This document shows, in pieces, positions 51,901 through 62,640 of a DNA stretch of 64,000 nt. The DNA is from Lanius collurio (lineage: Eukaryota > Chordata > Aves > Passeriformes > Laniidae), in assembly GCA_020086605.1 (NCBI GenBank), contig JACBWW010000048.1, positions 1,657,680 to 1,721,679 on the forward strand. Reading direction: 5' to 3'. How positions within the stretch are numbered: position 1 is the stretch's first letter; each line of letters opens with the position of its first letter. The notes under the pieces are model-generated. The model did not search any database. It saw only the letters and a list, made by a program, of their open reading frames with translations, and had not been told where the DNA came from. Both the position numbers and the translations under genes were made by a program.

Positions 51901-53417
51901 TGAGAATATTCAATTATTCATGAGAAATAGATTCAAAATATAAATACAGGTCCCTCCCTGAAATGTTCATTTATATCTGGAGAGAGAAAGAGCAGTTCTG
52001 CTGAGTGGGAAAAAAAAGGGGAATTAGTCATATTTAATGTTAAAAAAAAAAGGCAGAGTTTCCTGTGGTTCCTTACCATGGCAACTGTTCTAGAAATGCT
52101 ACAAAGCCAGAGGTTGCCTCTAGGAGAAATGAACAAAAAAAGTTCCCACATATGATTTTGAAACAGAAAATACAACCTTGTTTTTCACTCTTCCACTATC
52201 TTGTTCAATCCCTGTAAACAATTTTCCAAGACTAAATTCAAATATTACAAGTTCAGAAACAGATAACACACAAGATGGGATTAATGAGATCCACCTAATT
52301 AGAGGAGATAACATACTGAATATTTAGGTATTTTATGGTAATTCTGATAAACAAGATCAATAGTACAGCAGAAAAGTGAAAAACTGGTATCATCATTGTT
52401 TATCTGCCATGTAATGTAAGTACCTATTATCATGTTATATCTTCAGAAAGGCAACATTAATCCATTCCCTCCATGAAAATCCAGAAAACTCACTTCACTG
52501 TAAAATACAAATACTCTCTGTTTACTCACAGAAGTCTTTTATTAAATCTTAATATTGAAAAGTGGCAGAAACTAATGCAGTTAAAATAAAGATGTGAAGA
52601 GAGCAGCAACAGGGGTAAACACAAAGCATTTACGATAATTAAAGAGTGTGAACAGTAGAAAATTCAATGGATTGAAGCAAGCAAGCACTGTAACAAGTAA
52701 ATAAATAATTAGTGGACAAAGGAAGAATAATGGCAGTTTCTTGAAGAGAGTAAGCAATAGCAGAGGAGAAAGAAACAATTTATCCTGTTAACCCTGATAG
52801 TGGGAAATTGGGGGCGACTAAAAGGAATAGCATTAGACATTAAATAAGCACTTTGGATTCATTTAAGAATGGAGGTGGAGATTCACTTAAATCAGAGATC
52901 AAAATCAGAGGGGTAATAGGCAAGGAACTGGAAAATGCAGATAATGTTTGAACTGTTAACTAGATCAGAACTGCTAAGTAGAACAGAATGGTGGTCTGTA
53001 CCCTACCTATAAATGACATAATAGAAAATATTTTCAATAACAGTTTCGGTAAATTGATAGCAGAGGGGTACTAGGGTCTGGAAACTAAAAGTGTGTTCTC
53101 TTGTGAACACACTGAAGACCTCAGCTCAGCATGCGCTTGTCAACTAAACAAATAGTATGATTGTGGAGAGCAATATAACAGTATTTTAACACAATCACAT
53201 AAATTCAAGAGCATGCCCTCCACTGGTGCATTTTATTCAGTAGATTAAGGAAGGCATCCTTGTATCTCGTGAACGTGTATCCCCACGACAAGTTTGGCAA
53301 AAAAAATGCAATGATACTGCTCTATCACGTCCTATTGAAATTACATCAACAGCCAAATCCTTACACAGTGGAGCATTGTACTGACTGGCTGTTGTTTTGA
53401 CTGGTTCAATTCCATAT
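48971..53417. other. Non-coding sequence, no identified feature
   Basis: AT-rich background. The stretch 50340-50600 is more balanced in composition but matches no repeat I know. No open frame beyond about 94 codons. Confidence 0.45.
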
Positions 53418-53422
53418 CCAGG
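53418..53422. repeat. Target-site duplication, left (CCAGG)
   Basis: CCAGG immediately precedes the TG of the solo LTR and is repeated exactly after its terminal CA at 54007-54011. A 5 bp duplication is the hallmark left by integrases of several retrovirus classes, including ERVL-type elements. Confidence 0.9.
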
Positions 53423-53460
53423 TGTCTTGGGGTGATGTTTTGAAGCCTCTTTATTCCTTA

Positions 53461-53469
53461 CCCGCCCCC
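53461..53469. promoter_or_regulatory. GC box in the LTR U3 region
   Basis: CCCGCCCCC is the reverse complement of GGGGGCGGG, a consensus Sp1/KLF binding site. It sits 39 bp into the LTR in the CpG-dense part, where promoter elements of LTRs usually lie. No clear TATA box is visible, so the promoter may be of the CpG type. Activity is inferred only. Confidence 0.5.
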
Positions 53470-53866
53470 TCAGTGCCCACGGACGCTGTTCCATTACGAC
53501 GGACCCGGGGGCCGCAGCCACAGACCCGAGTTCGGGGCAGTTTAACAGCCCAGCCCGGCGGCTCCGGGCTCTGGGGCTCGGCAGGGAGAGCGCCGGGAGC
53601 GCTGTGCTGCTCTTTGGGTTGCCTTGGTGTTCCAGCTAGCTGGGAAAACCGTTCTGTTGGTTTATTCTTGTTCTTTTTCCCTTTCCTTCCCCTTGCCTCA
53701 CTGTGTCCCTTCCCACCTTGCTGGTCCGGGGAGCCTGTGGGTGGCCCCAGCGGGCCCACGGGGTGGCCCTGTCTGGTCCAAGCCCTTGTGTCTGTTCCCT
53801 CTCCAGGAATTTGTTGTATTTTGAGAGGTTTTTTTATCCTGTTCTACCCTCTTTTGTTTGTGTGTT

Positions 53867-53872
53867 AATAAA
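53867..53872 (+). promoter_or_regulatory. LTR polyadenylation signal AATAAA
   Basis: AATAAA within TGTGTTAATAAACAGTTTGG, followed by the T-rich GGTTTTTCTGCTTTCATTTG and GTGACC. This is the usual arrangement marking the R/U5 area of an LTR and fixes its orientation as plus. Confidence 0.75.
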
Positions 53873-54006
53873 CAGTTTGGTTTTTCTGCTTTCATTTGCT
53901 GTGACCCACTGGTCTTATTGGCGGAGGAAAAGGGGAGGTCCTTTTCCCTTCGGAGGAGACAGTCCGGAGTGTTTCCTCCTGAAGTTTTGTCTCCGAAACC
54001 GAAACA

Positions 54007-54011
54007 CCAGG
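54007..54011. repeat. Target-site duplication, right (CCAGG)
   Basis: Exact copy of the 5 bp at 53418-53422, directly after the terminal CA of the solo LTR. Confidence 0.9.
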
Positions 54012-54979
54012 TCCTTCTTACACAACCTTACCCATGCCTACTGCAGCACTTGTTACAAAAAGCCATGAATTTCCTCTTCCGATCCTTTAATCCCAGCTGG
54101 ACCTTTCTCAGAAGATAAGATTTGTGACTTGAATAAGGACTGAGAAAGCTGATCTTGAGGCTGGAACAATGTAGTTTCTGATAATATTCATCATTTAGTG
54201 CTTTCATCTCCTGTGGTTCAGCCCAAATCATCACCTTTTCACCGTTGTTTTGCTTTAGTGTAGCTTTGTGACACTTTTCAAAATGTAGCTACCTTACATA
54301 TTTTCTTTTGCAATGCTGACTGTTTGATTTCACACTTATTCTCTCTCCTTCATCCATGTCAGTAATACCTTGTATTTGTATAGTTGCTGTCACAACCAGT
54401 TTGTGTTTTATCCACTATCAGAGCTTGTTTCACAGCTGTAGGGATTGTCCTTGTTGGCTAAAGCTAAACACAGGGGAGATGGATGAGCTATTCACCTTCT
54501 CAGATGCTCTTTTGCTGGAAGCCTTAGAATGAGTAGCATACGTCGCCCATCTCCCAGGCTGTATTTGGCACATGGGCTACGGGGACCATTGTCAATCTCT
54601 TTGGTCAGTTAAAGAAGTTTCTATAATACCAGACTGTGCAGACTTAACCATATATTTTCCTGCCTTTCTCACCTGCTCCATCTCAGGCAGTTCTTTAAAC
54701 ACTGCCTTTAATTTCCATTTTAAGAGCATCCACTTGGTGCAAGAAGAGCATGGAAGTTGTTGCTATTGTTTCTAACACACTTGTCTCCTGAACTTGCTTT
54801 TATAGTCTTCAAATTAATTTTCCTAATCCCTTACTTCACTGACGATGGCCTTAAAGGAAGAGTTCAGATGTGTCTTTTACAAAGTATTCCCTTTTCCTAT
54901 TCGCTGTTCATTGTACTCAGTTACACAAACTGCAAATTGCATTGTCACTTCATCTGAGATGCAAAACAATGGTATAAAG
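54012..54979. other. Non-coding sequence, no identified feature
   Basis: AT-rich background continues directly after the LTR. Frames of 60-70 codons are unrecognised. Confidence 0.45.
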
Positions 54980-55178
54980 TCACAGAATCACAGAATGGTT
55001 GAGGTTGGAAGGGAGGTCATCTGGTCCAATCTCCTGCTCAATCCAGGGCCTGTTGTCCAGGTTTGTGTCTGGACAGCTTTTGAATATCTCCAAGGATGAA
55101 GACTCCAAAGCCTCTCTAGGCAATCTGTGGCAACCTGTTGGTTACCCTTACAGCGACAAAGTGTTTCCTTGTGTTCAG
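54980..55178 (-). mobile_element. CR1 LINE 3' tail
   Basis: Minus-strand CR1 with its 3' end at left: TCACAGAATCACAGAATGGT, then TGAGGTTGGAAGGGAGGTCA, CAGCTTTTGAATATCTCCAA, and the decayed CCCTTACAGCGACAAAGTGTTT. The CACAGAATGGTTGAGGTTGG ending identifies a subfamily different from the TCATAGAA-tailed copy at 18.1 kb. Truncated on the right after GTGTTCAG. Confidence 0.93.
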
Positions 55179-55770
55179 TTACTTTTCCCATTTTCTCAAT
55201 ATGGAAATGAGGCAGATGGAAGATATTAAATTGGACACTTCTGAATACGATTTCTTACATATTTTTATTACTATCCTGTTTCCTTTCTCTGTCATTATCC
55301 CCTTTAGTGATATACAAGTGTACCTTTAAAAAAATCCTTTGGAGAAAAATCGTAACACTGCCAATACATATTGAAACATATAATGACTAATTCTGAAATT
55401 ACTTATTTAATGGTTTGATTTGATGATTTATTTAATTCAAGTGAAGAAGAGATTAAAGCTTGATATTAAAAAATTGACTCACTATTACAAAAGAAGAGCT
55501 TTATAATTCAGGTTTGTCAATTTAGATTTATAATTGGCAGACAAAATTCAATGCAAATAGACATAGCTTAATAGACAGAGTAAAGAAACCAGAAAAAAAA
55601 TGTTTCACAGCAAAATGTTAATGTGGGAATTATTTCTGGTAAAACTGAAAAGAGAGAGAAATCTTCTTTTATACAAAAGAAGAAAATCATCAGTATAGGC
55701 TGTTAGAAAACAAAAGAAAGTAGATAACATATTTTCCTGATAGTAATTGAAGAATTGATTTGCACAAATT
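55179..55770. other. Non-coding sequence, no identified feature
   Basis: Strongly AT-rich. The minus-strand frame 55605-55805 runs through the poly-A tract and is artefactual. Confidence 0.5.
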
Positions 55771-55788
55771 AAAAAAAAAAAAAAAAAA
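55771..55788. repeat. Poly-A tract (18 A)
   Basis: The longest homopolymer in the window. The 200 bp to its left are AT-rich and do not look like the 3' end of a processed gene copy, and no target duplication was noticed. Confidence 0.92.
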
Positions 55789-58700
55789 CAGCAACAAAGC
55801 CCCAAAGAAGACCAACCTATTACAGTTTAGCCAAACCTGATATAAAATAGTTTTGAAAGGAGCTATCAGAATATTTGCTTACTATTTTCTTCCTGTAGTC
55901 ACCAGCTCTGCTTAAATAGGGAAGTTAGAGGGCTAAGCCATGAAGAAACAGGCAATACATAGCAAAGTAGTATCTACAGACATTTATACATTTGATCACT
56001 GCTGATATCATCAGTGGAAACCATTTCCTCCCTTCAGATTTCCTCAGGTTAATTATTTTTAGTGTAAATCTGTTTCCATTATATATTTGCGTGCCTTTGA
56101 TCTGCAGCTTTGGACTCTGATTACTTTCTTCTCTGAGAGATTAATGGCCTGCAGAATAACTGGGGTTTGGTGTGGAGGGAGGGGATCTAATTTTTACAGC
56201 ACTTATACACCATAAACAGGTCTCCTATCACATTTGTTTTCGGTGACAAACCACACAGAATACCACTTATCCCCTGACAGGGCACTGTACCAGGTCCCTG
56301 GTCCCATTTTTTACTTTCTCACAACCTTTGCAAATACTTTGTCAGTGTTGACAAGTGCACAGCCCCCTGCATGCTTACACAAAATACTTCTAAGAAAATG
56401 CGTCATTACTAGCTATGATTTTATGTGTCAGTAGTAAGCCTTTACCCAGAATTTGTAAAAAATATTAGCTTGCAGGTGTTAGAATGAAAAAGCCTCTTCT
56501 GGTGGACTTTAAGTGCCCCTTAGGCCTAAGTGTGAAAGAATACCTGAAGTACTCTGAAAATAAGTTATATTTACTATGCAAAAAAAAGCCAAATGGAAAA
56601 TCTCCCCACATAACTCTGCCAAAGTTTATGAAACTGAGATATATAAAGAAAATATTCTTTCTCTAAAATGATGTTTTCATCCCATCCTAGTTACAAATAA
56701 ACAGTTCCAATAGGAGGGTTCCTAAAAGGACAGAAATAGAAAGTTAACTGAAGTCTGGCAGAATGTGAAGAACTGCTTAAACCAGTTACAACCTGAAAAA
56801 AATAATTTGGACAACTTAGAGTCAGTATCAGCTCCTGTAAAGAATGTATCAAAAATATCCGCTTAGGTAAGGAGGCATGGATCCTCCAAATTACAGGCCG
56901 TGATGAAAAAAAGGACAAAGAGAATAGAAGACTGAAAGTCTGTGAGGGAACACAATATAGTGATTTTTGCTGCTTCCAAAAATTCTCCTGCTCATAAGCC
57001 CAGTAACTGGTTTGGCCATTTATATTGCTGAGGGTTCTCTCTCTTGGTAAGAAAAGTGCCTGTTTCTTTACATTCTTTCTAAGCTTTTTTCTCCTCTCAA
57101 TATGTACTTTTTTGTATCCATCTGTTTCAGGAAAATGTTTAAGTTATAGACACATGGGATCATTTTCAATAGTGGTAATCTAATGTGTTTTTCATCTGTA
57201 CTTAAGAGCTTCTTCATTGTATGAGACCCATTAAAGAAATATGGCACCTCTAAAAGACACACTTAAGATTTGATTTTCCTTCTGGAGATGTAGTTCAGGG
57301 CACTGATTACAGGGGAGTCTCCAATGGCTCACCTTGAAACACTGGACCCTGATAAGTTCCTGAAGTTTTTCAGGAAAAAAACTAATACTAAGACTTGAGT
57401 GTTCATATTTGATTCTTTTCTTTGTTGCATTTCTGTGCAACAAAAGCAGATGTAGGTCAAGGGTGTTTTGTAGCTCACATAAACTTAATCATGCCAATTA
57501 AACTCACAGTCACTGTTGTAAACATTCAGCTGCTTCTCTTGAAGTGTTATTGCTGGCTTTCTGTTTTCTAACCTGGCTCGATGAAGTTCAGTGTTGTTAG
57601 AATATGTGCCTTACAAGAAAAGCTTACACCGATCAGTAACACACATTAATCAGAAATTCTAGTTTCATTGACTCTGCATGGAATTTTAATCAATATGTAT
57701 TTAAGTTTTATACTTCATGCTGCATCCATGTTCTGTTGAATGTTAATTTATGGAAAAGATTTTACAGAAGACAAGCATGAAATTGAAAAGTGTAAAATGA
57801 GCTAAGGTTGCTACTTCATCACTTTAAATAATACCACAGACCTCCAATTATCCAAAAGGAGAGAAATAATAAAGGCTGTATATAATGTTGTAATAGATTT
57901 TACACAGATAGAGCAGCATTTTACTTCAAAGAATAAATCATTTTATATTCTTCATGGCCATCAAAACAAATCTTGTGCTAATCCAGTAAGGTTTATCACA
58001 AACCAAAATGGTATGAATGGTATGTATTACTTGTTTCATTAAAATCTGATTATATTATAATGTAGAAATCTAATTTCTCTAAGTACCTCATTATTCCTTA
58101 TTTCATCTGCCAAGTGCAAGTGTGATCTTATTGAGAGAATGAATTAAGCCAAGGCATAACAATCAGATTGATATCCTGAATGAAAGTCACACTATGGTGA
58201 AAGTTTCATTCTTAAGAAATTTACAGATGCCTGTGTTAAATGATCCACAACAAGTGTACATTTTTCAATGGATCACATGGTTCCATTACAAATAAAAACA
58301 ATTTATGTGAAATTATGAACCTGATCTATCTCCTCAACAACAATTTTATACTGAAGCAATGTCAACGAATTTATGAAATGTTTTTACCCATTGACGTGTA
58401 AGCAGATAAAGTAAGAGTACAGCTGCTCTGTGAGCAATTTAGTGCACTTAAAGCTTGCTGTTGAATTAAAAACATGTTTCTTATTGGGAGTAATATTTTT
58501 TTCTTTGATCACAAGGCTCTAGTCCCATGATTCAAATACCCCTTCTCACTGAAACCTACATATCATGTCCTCTGCTGGTCCTTAAACTGCCAAAAAGTCC
58601 AAGAAAAAGGGAATTGAAATCACTACACGGCTCCAATACATAATAATTAGTATTTTCCATTATATTACTTATTTTTACCTCCCCTAAGTCATTTACCTCC

Positions 58701-60902
58701 TTCGGATCATAGGGACTGAGTTTAAGAAGGTAAATATTTTCACTTCTGTGTGATTAGCTCAGACTGCTGGTGCACTCACTTGTCTTTTCTCCTTCTGTCT
58801 GGAGACTGACCATTTCAAAGAACTAGTCAGCTGTGAAGAAGCAGAGTAAAAACTCACATGCACTGCTGAAGCATATCTTTTTCTCATATGGTCATTTTAT
58901 GCTGCCAGAAGTTATATTTGAAGGGCAAAACTCTCTGGCTCTTAAACATTTTTTACTATGCCTTGCATTCTGCTGTACCTTCAGAGAAATGATGCTGCAA
59001 AATGGATTTCTTGGACCAACACCCAAAAAACATCGGCTACAAGGAACGTCTTTTCATGTTGAATGACCCGTGCTTAATCTTAAGACACAGCATGCATTTT
59101 GTGGGTCTGAAACCTATAAATATGAAAAAAAAAATTTAATCTTTTGCTTTCAAAGGTAATTCATTGTCTTTGGTTTAAGCTTCCACTGAGAGCATGAACT
59201 TCTTACCAAAATGGAGTGGGTTAAAAAATTAAAGGTAGTAAAACTGTTTGATCTTCTCACACTTAAAATGTTAAAATACTAAAAATATTAATGCAAATAA
59301 ACCTCTAGTAAAATATGGACATTGGAAAAGGAGAGGGGAGAAGTAGGCAAATGAAGATCTTCATCTGCTATGCTAAGACTTCATGGATATGTCTTAAGTA
59401 GAAATTACTCTAGGTGAGGTTCTGTCTTAATTTTGTGGTGAAATATAGTGGGATAAGAGGTGGTGGACATGTATAATCAAAGCTTTGCTTGTAACAAACT
59501 TAAAGGCAGAGACAGAAGAGTCCTTGTGTTTAAATTCCTTACTATTCTGGTATGTCTTATCAAACTCATTAAATGGAAATCCTCAACTCTTAATAGAAAC
59601 TGTAAGATGCTTCAGTCAATAACAGCAAAAGCTCAGTCTAAAAAAATATCCTTTAATTCTGTGACTTTGTTATGACTACCTTTTTTCTTTTTCTAAAATT
59701 TCTTCAAGTCCTAGGGTTCAGGGGAGCTTTCTGATTCACTCAGCAATTATATTGAGCATATATGACAAGGATTTTCATGTGTTTACACATATTTAAAATT
59801 AGATTAATAATAAATAATGGAAAAACAAGAAATGTACTAAAAATACACAAAATATTAGATATGGTGCCTATCTTGCATCCAGATGTCATGATCCTTCTGT
59901 CAACAGTGTGTCAAGATCTTCTTCCACTGTACAAATGTTTTCCTGTCAGTGTTCTTGCCATTGTGCCAGTTTCTGTCAACCATTTCTATGTGAATCATTT
60001 CTTTAGTTTCTGTCTCACTGTCCTTCTCCTCTTGTGTAAATGTCCTGGGGAGAACCACAAAAGGGAGAACAGTTTAATGTGGCTAGAATGCAAAATCTGG
60101 GTAAGTAATTTCACCATTGTTATCTTTCCCATTCTCTCTTAACTATTATTATCTCAAATCTCTGTGTTCCCAAAACATTTCACATTATATTATTAGCTTT
60201 ACAACCTTCAGTGGAAAGCAGAAAAATGTGGACAGTATAACAGCAACAGCCACTACCTATTGCCTAAATAGGATGAATCTAGCAGAACATTTGAGTTAGA
60301 GAGTAAAAAAAATCACAGCTGACATGATACCTTCCTGCACAGAATACTGAGCTCATCATCCAGTGACCCAGACTCCCAAATGGGTACAAGAAGAGCAGCA
60401 AAAAAATGCAAACTATGGTGCAGCAGGGGATTTTGATGGACACCTGTTGTTTTGAAGTAACAGCCCATGAAGATACTGCTGGTTTTTGATTATTCCTCTT
60501 TGAGCAAGAACTGCCTGAAATGAATGCCAGTTTATTTATCTGTGGTATCTAATATACTTGGATGGAAACACATACACAAATACATGAATCTCCTCAGGCC
60601 TTTTGACTACCTAGTGGTGCTAGAAACCCTAAGGAAAGAGCCAGGGCATTGTGTTGCAGCAAGATGTGCAGGAGGACTGCTGCTCTCGTGACAGGGACCA
60701 GGACAATTCTTCACCCACCAAACAGCTGTTGAAAGCTTTTGTTTGCTCTGGTGCTTTTACCTTGTGTAAACATCAGAGACAAGGTGAAGGTTGTAACAAC
60801 TGCCTTCCCAGTATGGACTGTTATTGTCCATCTTTTTTAGTAAATTACTGTCCAAAATAACCTCATTTCACTGAGGGGACAACCTCCAACCTTTCCATTC
60901 TT
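55789..60902. other. Non-coding sequence, no identified feature
   Basis: AT-rich background. The frame 59762-60142 (plus, 126 codons) is hydrophobic and unrecognised. The frame 60651-60860 (plus, 69 codons) has nine cysteines but no defensin or other disulfide-family spacing I recognise. No repeat family or RNA gene identified. Confidence 0.45.
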
Positions 60903-60915
60903 AAAAAAAAAAAAA
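60903..60915. repeat. Poly-A tract (13 A)
   Basis: Thirteen A followed by CAACAAAACCCCAAACAG, an A/C-rich simple stretch. It could be the degraded tail of a retroposed sequence ending near 60900, but no parent transcript is recognisable to the left. Confidence 0.85.
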
Positions 60916-60992
60916 CAACAAAACCCCAAACAGTGGATTTAAGGTTTAAGAGAAAAATCAAAACCACATAAGTGTTTTGGCTGTTCATTTTC
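60916..60992. other. Short spacer between A and T tracts
   Basis: About 77 bp between a poly-A tract at left and a poly-T tract at right. No clear inverted repeat beyond the tracts themselves. Confidence 0.5.
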
Positions 60993-61006
60993 TTTTTTTT
61001 TTTTTT
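60993..61006. repeat. Poly-T tract (14 T)
   Basis: Fourteen T, about 77 bp after the A tract at 60903-60915. Together the two could pair as a weak hairpin in single-stranded DNA. Confidence 0.85.
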
Positions 61007-62504
61007 GTGGTGGCAAGCTACCAATATTCTTCATTTCACTTTAATTTAGCCTTTTTTTATGACAGGATAAAATAAATTCAATAAAATAATAATAAAAAAC
61101 AAGACTGCATCAATCTATGTACCCCTCCCTGATAAAAGAAAATTAGCTTTAAGGCACTCAGCCTGATCTCCAGTAGCTACAAAATCTCCCTGTAAAATCG
61201 TTACTGAAGATTCAAATTTACACACTCAGGTATGATTTTTTTTAAAACAAAATATTTAGAAAGACAGGCTCCTCCACCCAGGCTTCACCCTGTCATTTGC
61301 AAGACCTGAATGGCATGCCCAAAGCAGTGACAATTTGTTCTGTTGCAGAATTGCTTCTTCACCAGTAGATGCTGAGCTCTCCTGGAGTTTGTTTAAATAC
61401 TTATCCCATGACCTACACTTTGCTCTAGGCCATTAACTACACTGTAATTCCTGCTGTAGTATTTACATCTTTCCTAGGGGAATGTCCTTACTTAAGTTGA
61501 TGGATTGCATATTTTACTTTATTGGAAATAATGCTTTCTTATCAATGTCAAGAAACTAATTTCTTCAATTATTTCTTTATCAGTGTCATTCTTTCCTTGT
61601 ATAACTATCACTAAATACAATAAAAACTCTTCATGTTGGTCATTAACTCCAAGCATGGTAAACTTGATTGCCTCTCCTATTTAATGAAAATTATATTGAA
61701 TTCTATTTGACTGACTTTTTTTTTAGTTTTCTCTGAAACATTGTTTTGGGTAATTTGTTTGGCATTCATTTCAATCTTTTTTTCAATTTTTCCTCTTCTA
61801 GTTTGCTTTACATAGAATTTATATTGTAAAGGAGTGTGTCATGATTTGTGTAATATCCACCAATTTAAACTACATTTTTTAAATTATGTATTACACTTTC
61901 ATTCTCTCCTCCAATAAAAGGTGTTATTTTTAAAATTGCCTAAAATTCTAAGTATTTTTCTGCATTAATAATAACTACACCCTTTGAGACTAAAAAGACT
62001 TCTTTAGTTATGTCTTCAGAAACACATACAGACTCAATTTAAAATCCATCTGCTTTTACTTGAGAAATAGTCATTTTTCTGTGGAGCCAATGTTTTATAG
62101 TAACAGATGGATTTTGCTAACAAAGGATTTCCTTTTCTAGAAATATGACAAAACTGTTTGAATATGCCAAACATAGTTGTTCTTCTCCCAGGTAGACATG
62201 TGGGGCTTTTTACATTTCTTTCTGATGAAACCCCCATGTTTTCTTCATTGTAGAATAGCCGAAGGTCCTTTACTTTGTGTTTCCTGCATAACACCACAGT
62301 CCATTTCTGATGCTCACTCAGTTCACTGGAAATTACTTTTTGCCTAGTGGCATGGCAAACATTATTTCACTACTGGAGAGCAAGTCTGTCAAAGATTTCA
62401 AATAGCATTTCCTATTTTTCTCTTTATATAGTCAGATGACCCTCTATGAAGAGTTCATATTCACCAGGAGTGCTCTTTATGTACTAAATGACATCCTCAA
62501 GAGC
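61007..62504. other. Non-coding sequence, no identified feature
   Basis: Strongly AT-rich background, no open frame over 87 codons and no recognised repeat. Confidence 0.45.
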
Positions 62505-62640
62505 ACAGGATGGCCATAATCCAAGATCTCTCTAGCCCAATACTCTGTCTCAAACAGTGGTTGATGGCAGAGGCTAAGCCAGGCAACTCCACAGTGATCC
62601 CTCCCCGATATGTTCCCCTAGACTGCAAAATGTATCAACA
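62505..62640. repeat. Possible ancient L3/CR1-like fragment
   Basis: TCTCTCTAGCCCAATACTCT followed by GTCTCAAACAGTGGTTGATG, then CACAGTGATCCCTCCCC. The order matches a widespread old amniote repeat containing CTAGTCCAGTATCCTGTCTC, CGACAGTGGCC and a later CAGTGATCC phrase, which I associate with the L3/CR1 group. I recall this from general familiarity and cannot confirm the family. The fragment is short and diverged. Confidence 0.4.

Larger units (their letters stand above)
53423..54006 (+). mobile_element. Solo LTR of an avian endogenous retrovirus
   Basis: A 584 bp element beginning TGTCTTGGGGTGATG and ending CCGAAACCGAAACA, so its ends are TG...CA with TGT/ACA inverted termini. It is flanked by perfect CCAGG duplications. 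It is abruptly GC-rich and CpG-dense (about 25 CpG by my count, most in the first 180 bp) in DNA that otherwise has almost none. A GC box lies near its start and an AATAAA at 53867-53872 followed by a T-rich stretch, giving the U3-R-U5 order on the plus strand. There is no internal retroviral sequence or second LTR nearby, so it is the product of LTR-LTR recombination. The intact duplication and undecayed CpGs indicate a relatively recent insertion. The 5 bp duplication favours an ERVL-like class, but the family name cannot be fixed without a library search. Confidence 0.92.

Noticed and set aside
53422..53868. 148-codon plus-strand and overlapping minus-strand frames near 53.4-53.9 kb
   Set aside because: They lie inside the GC-rich LTR, where stop codons are rare in every frame. 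LTR sequence is not coding.
55771..55788. Poly-A tract considered as the tail of a processed pseudogene
   Set aside because: The sequence upstream is AT-rich with no recognisable transcript, and no flanking target duplication was seen.
59762..60142. 126-codon plus-strand frame
   Set aside because: Composed mainly of I, L, V, F, K and N as expected from AT-rich sequence, with no domain or motif I recognise.
60651..60860. Cysteine-rich 69-codon frame that might be a defensin-like peptide
   Set aside because: Cysteine spacing does not follow the beta-defensin or other host-defence patterns I know, and there is no signal peptide.
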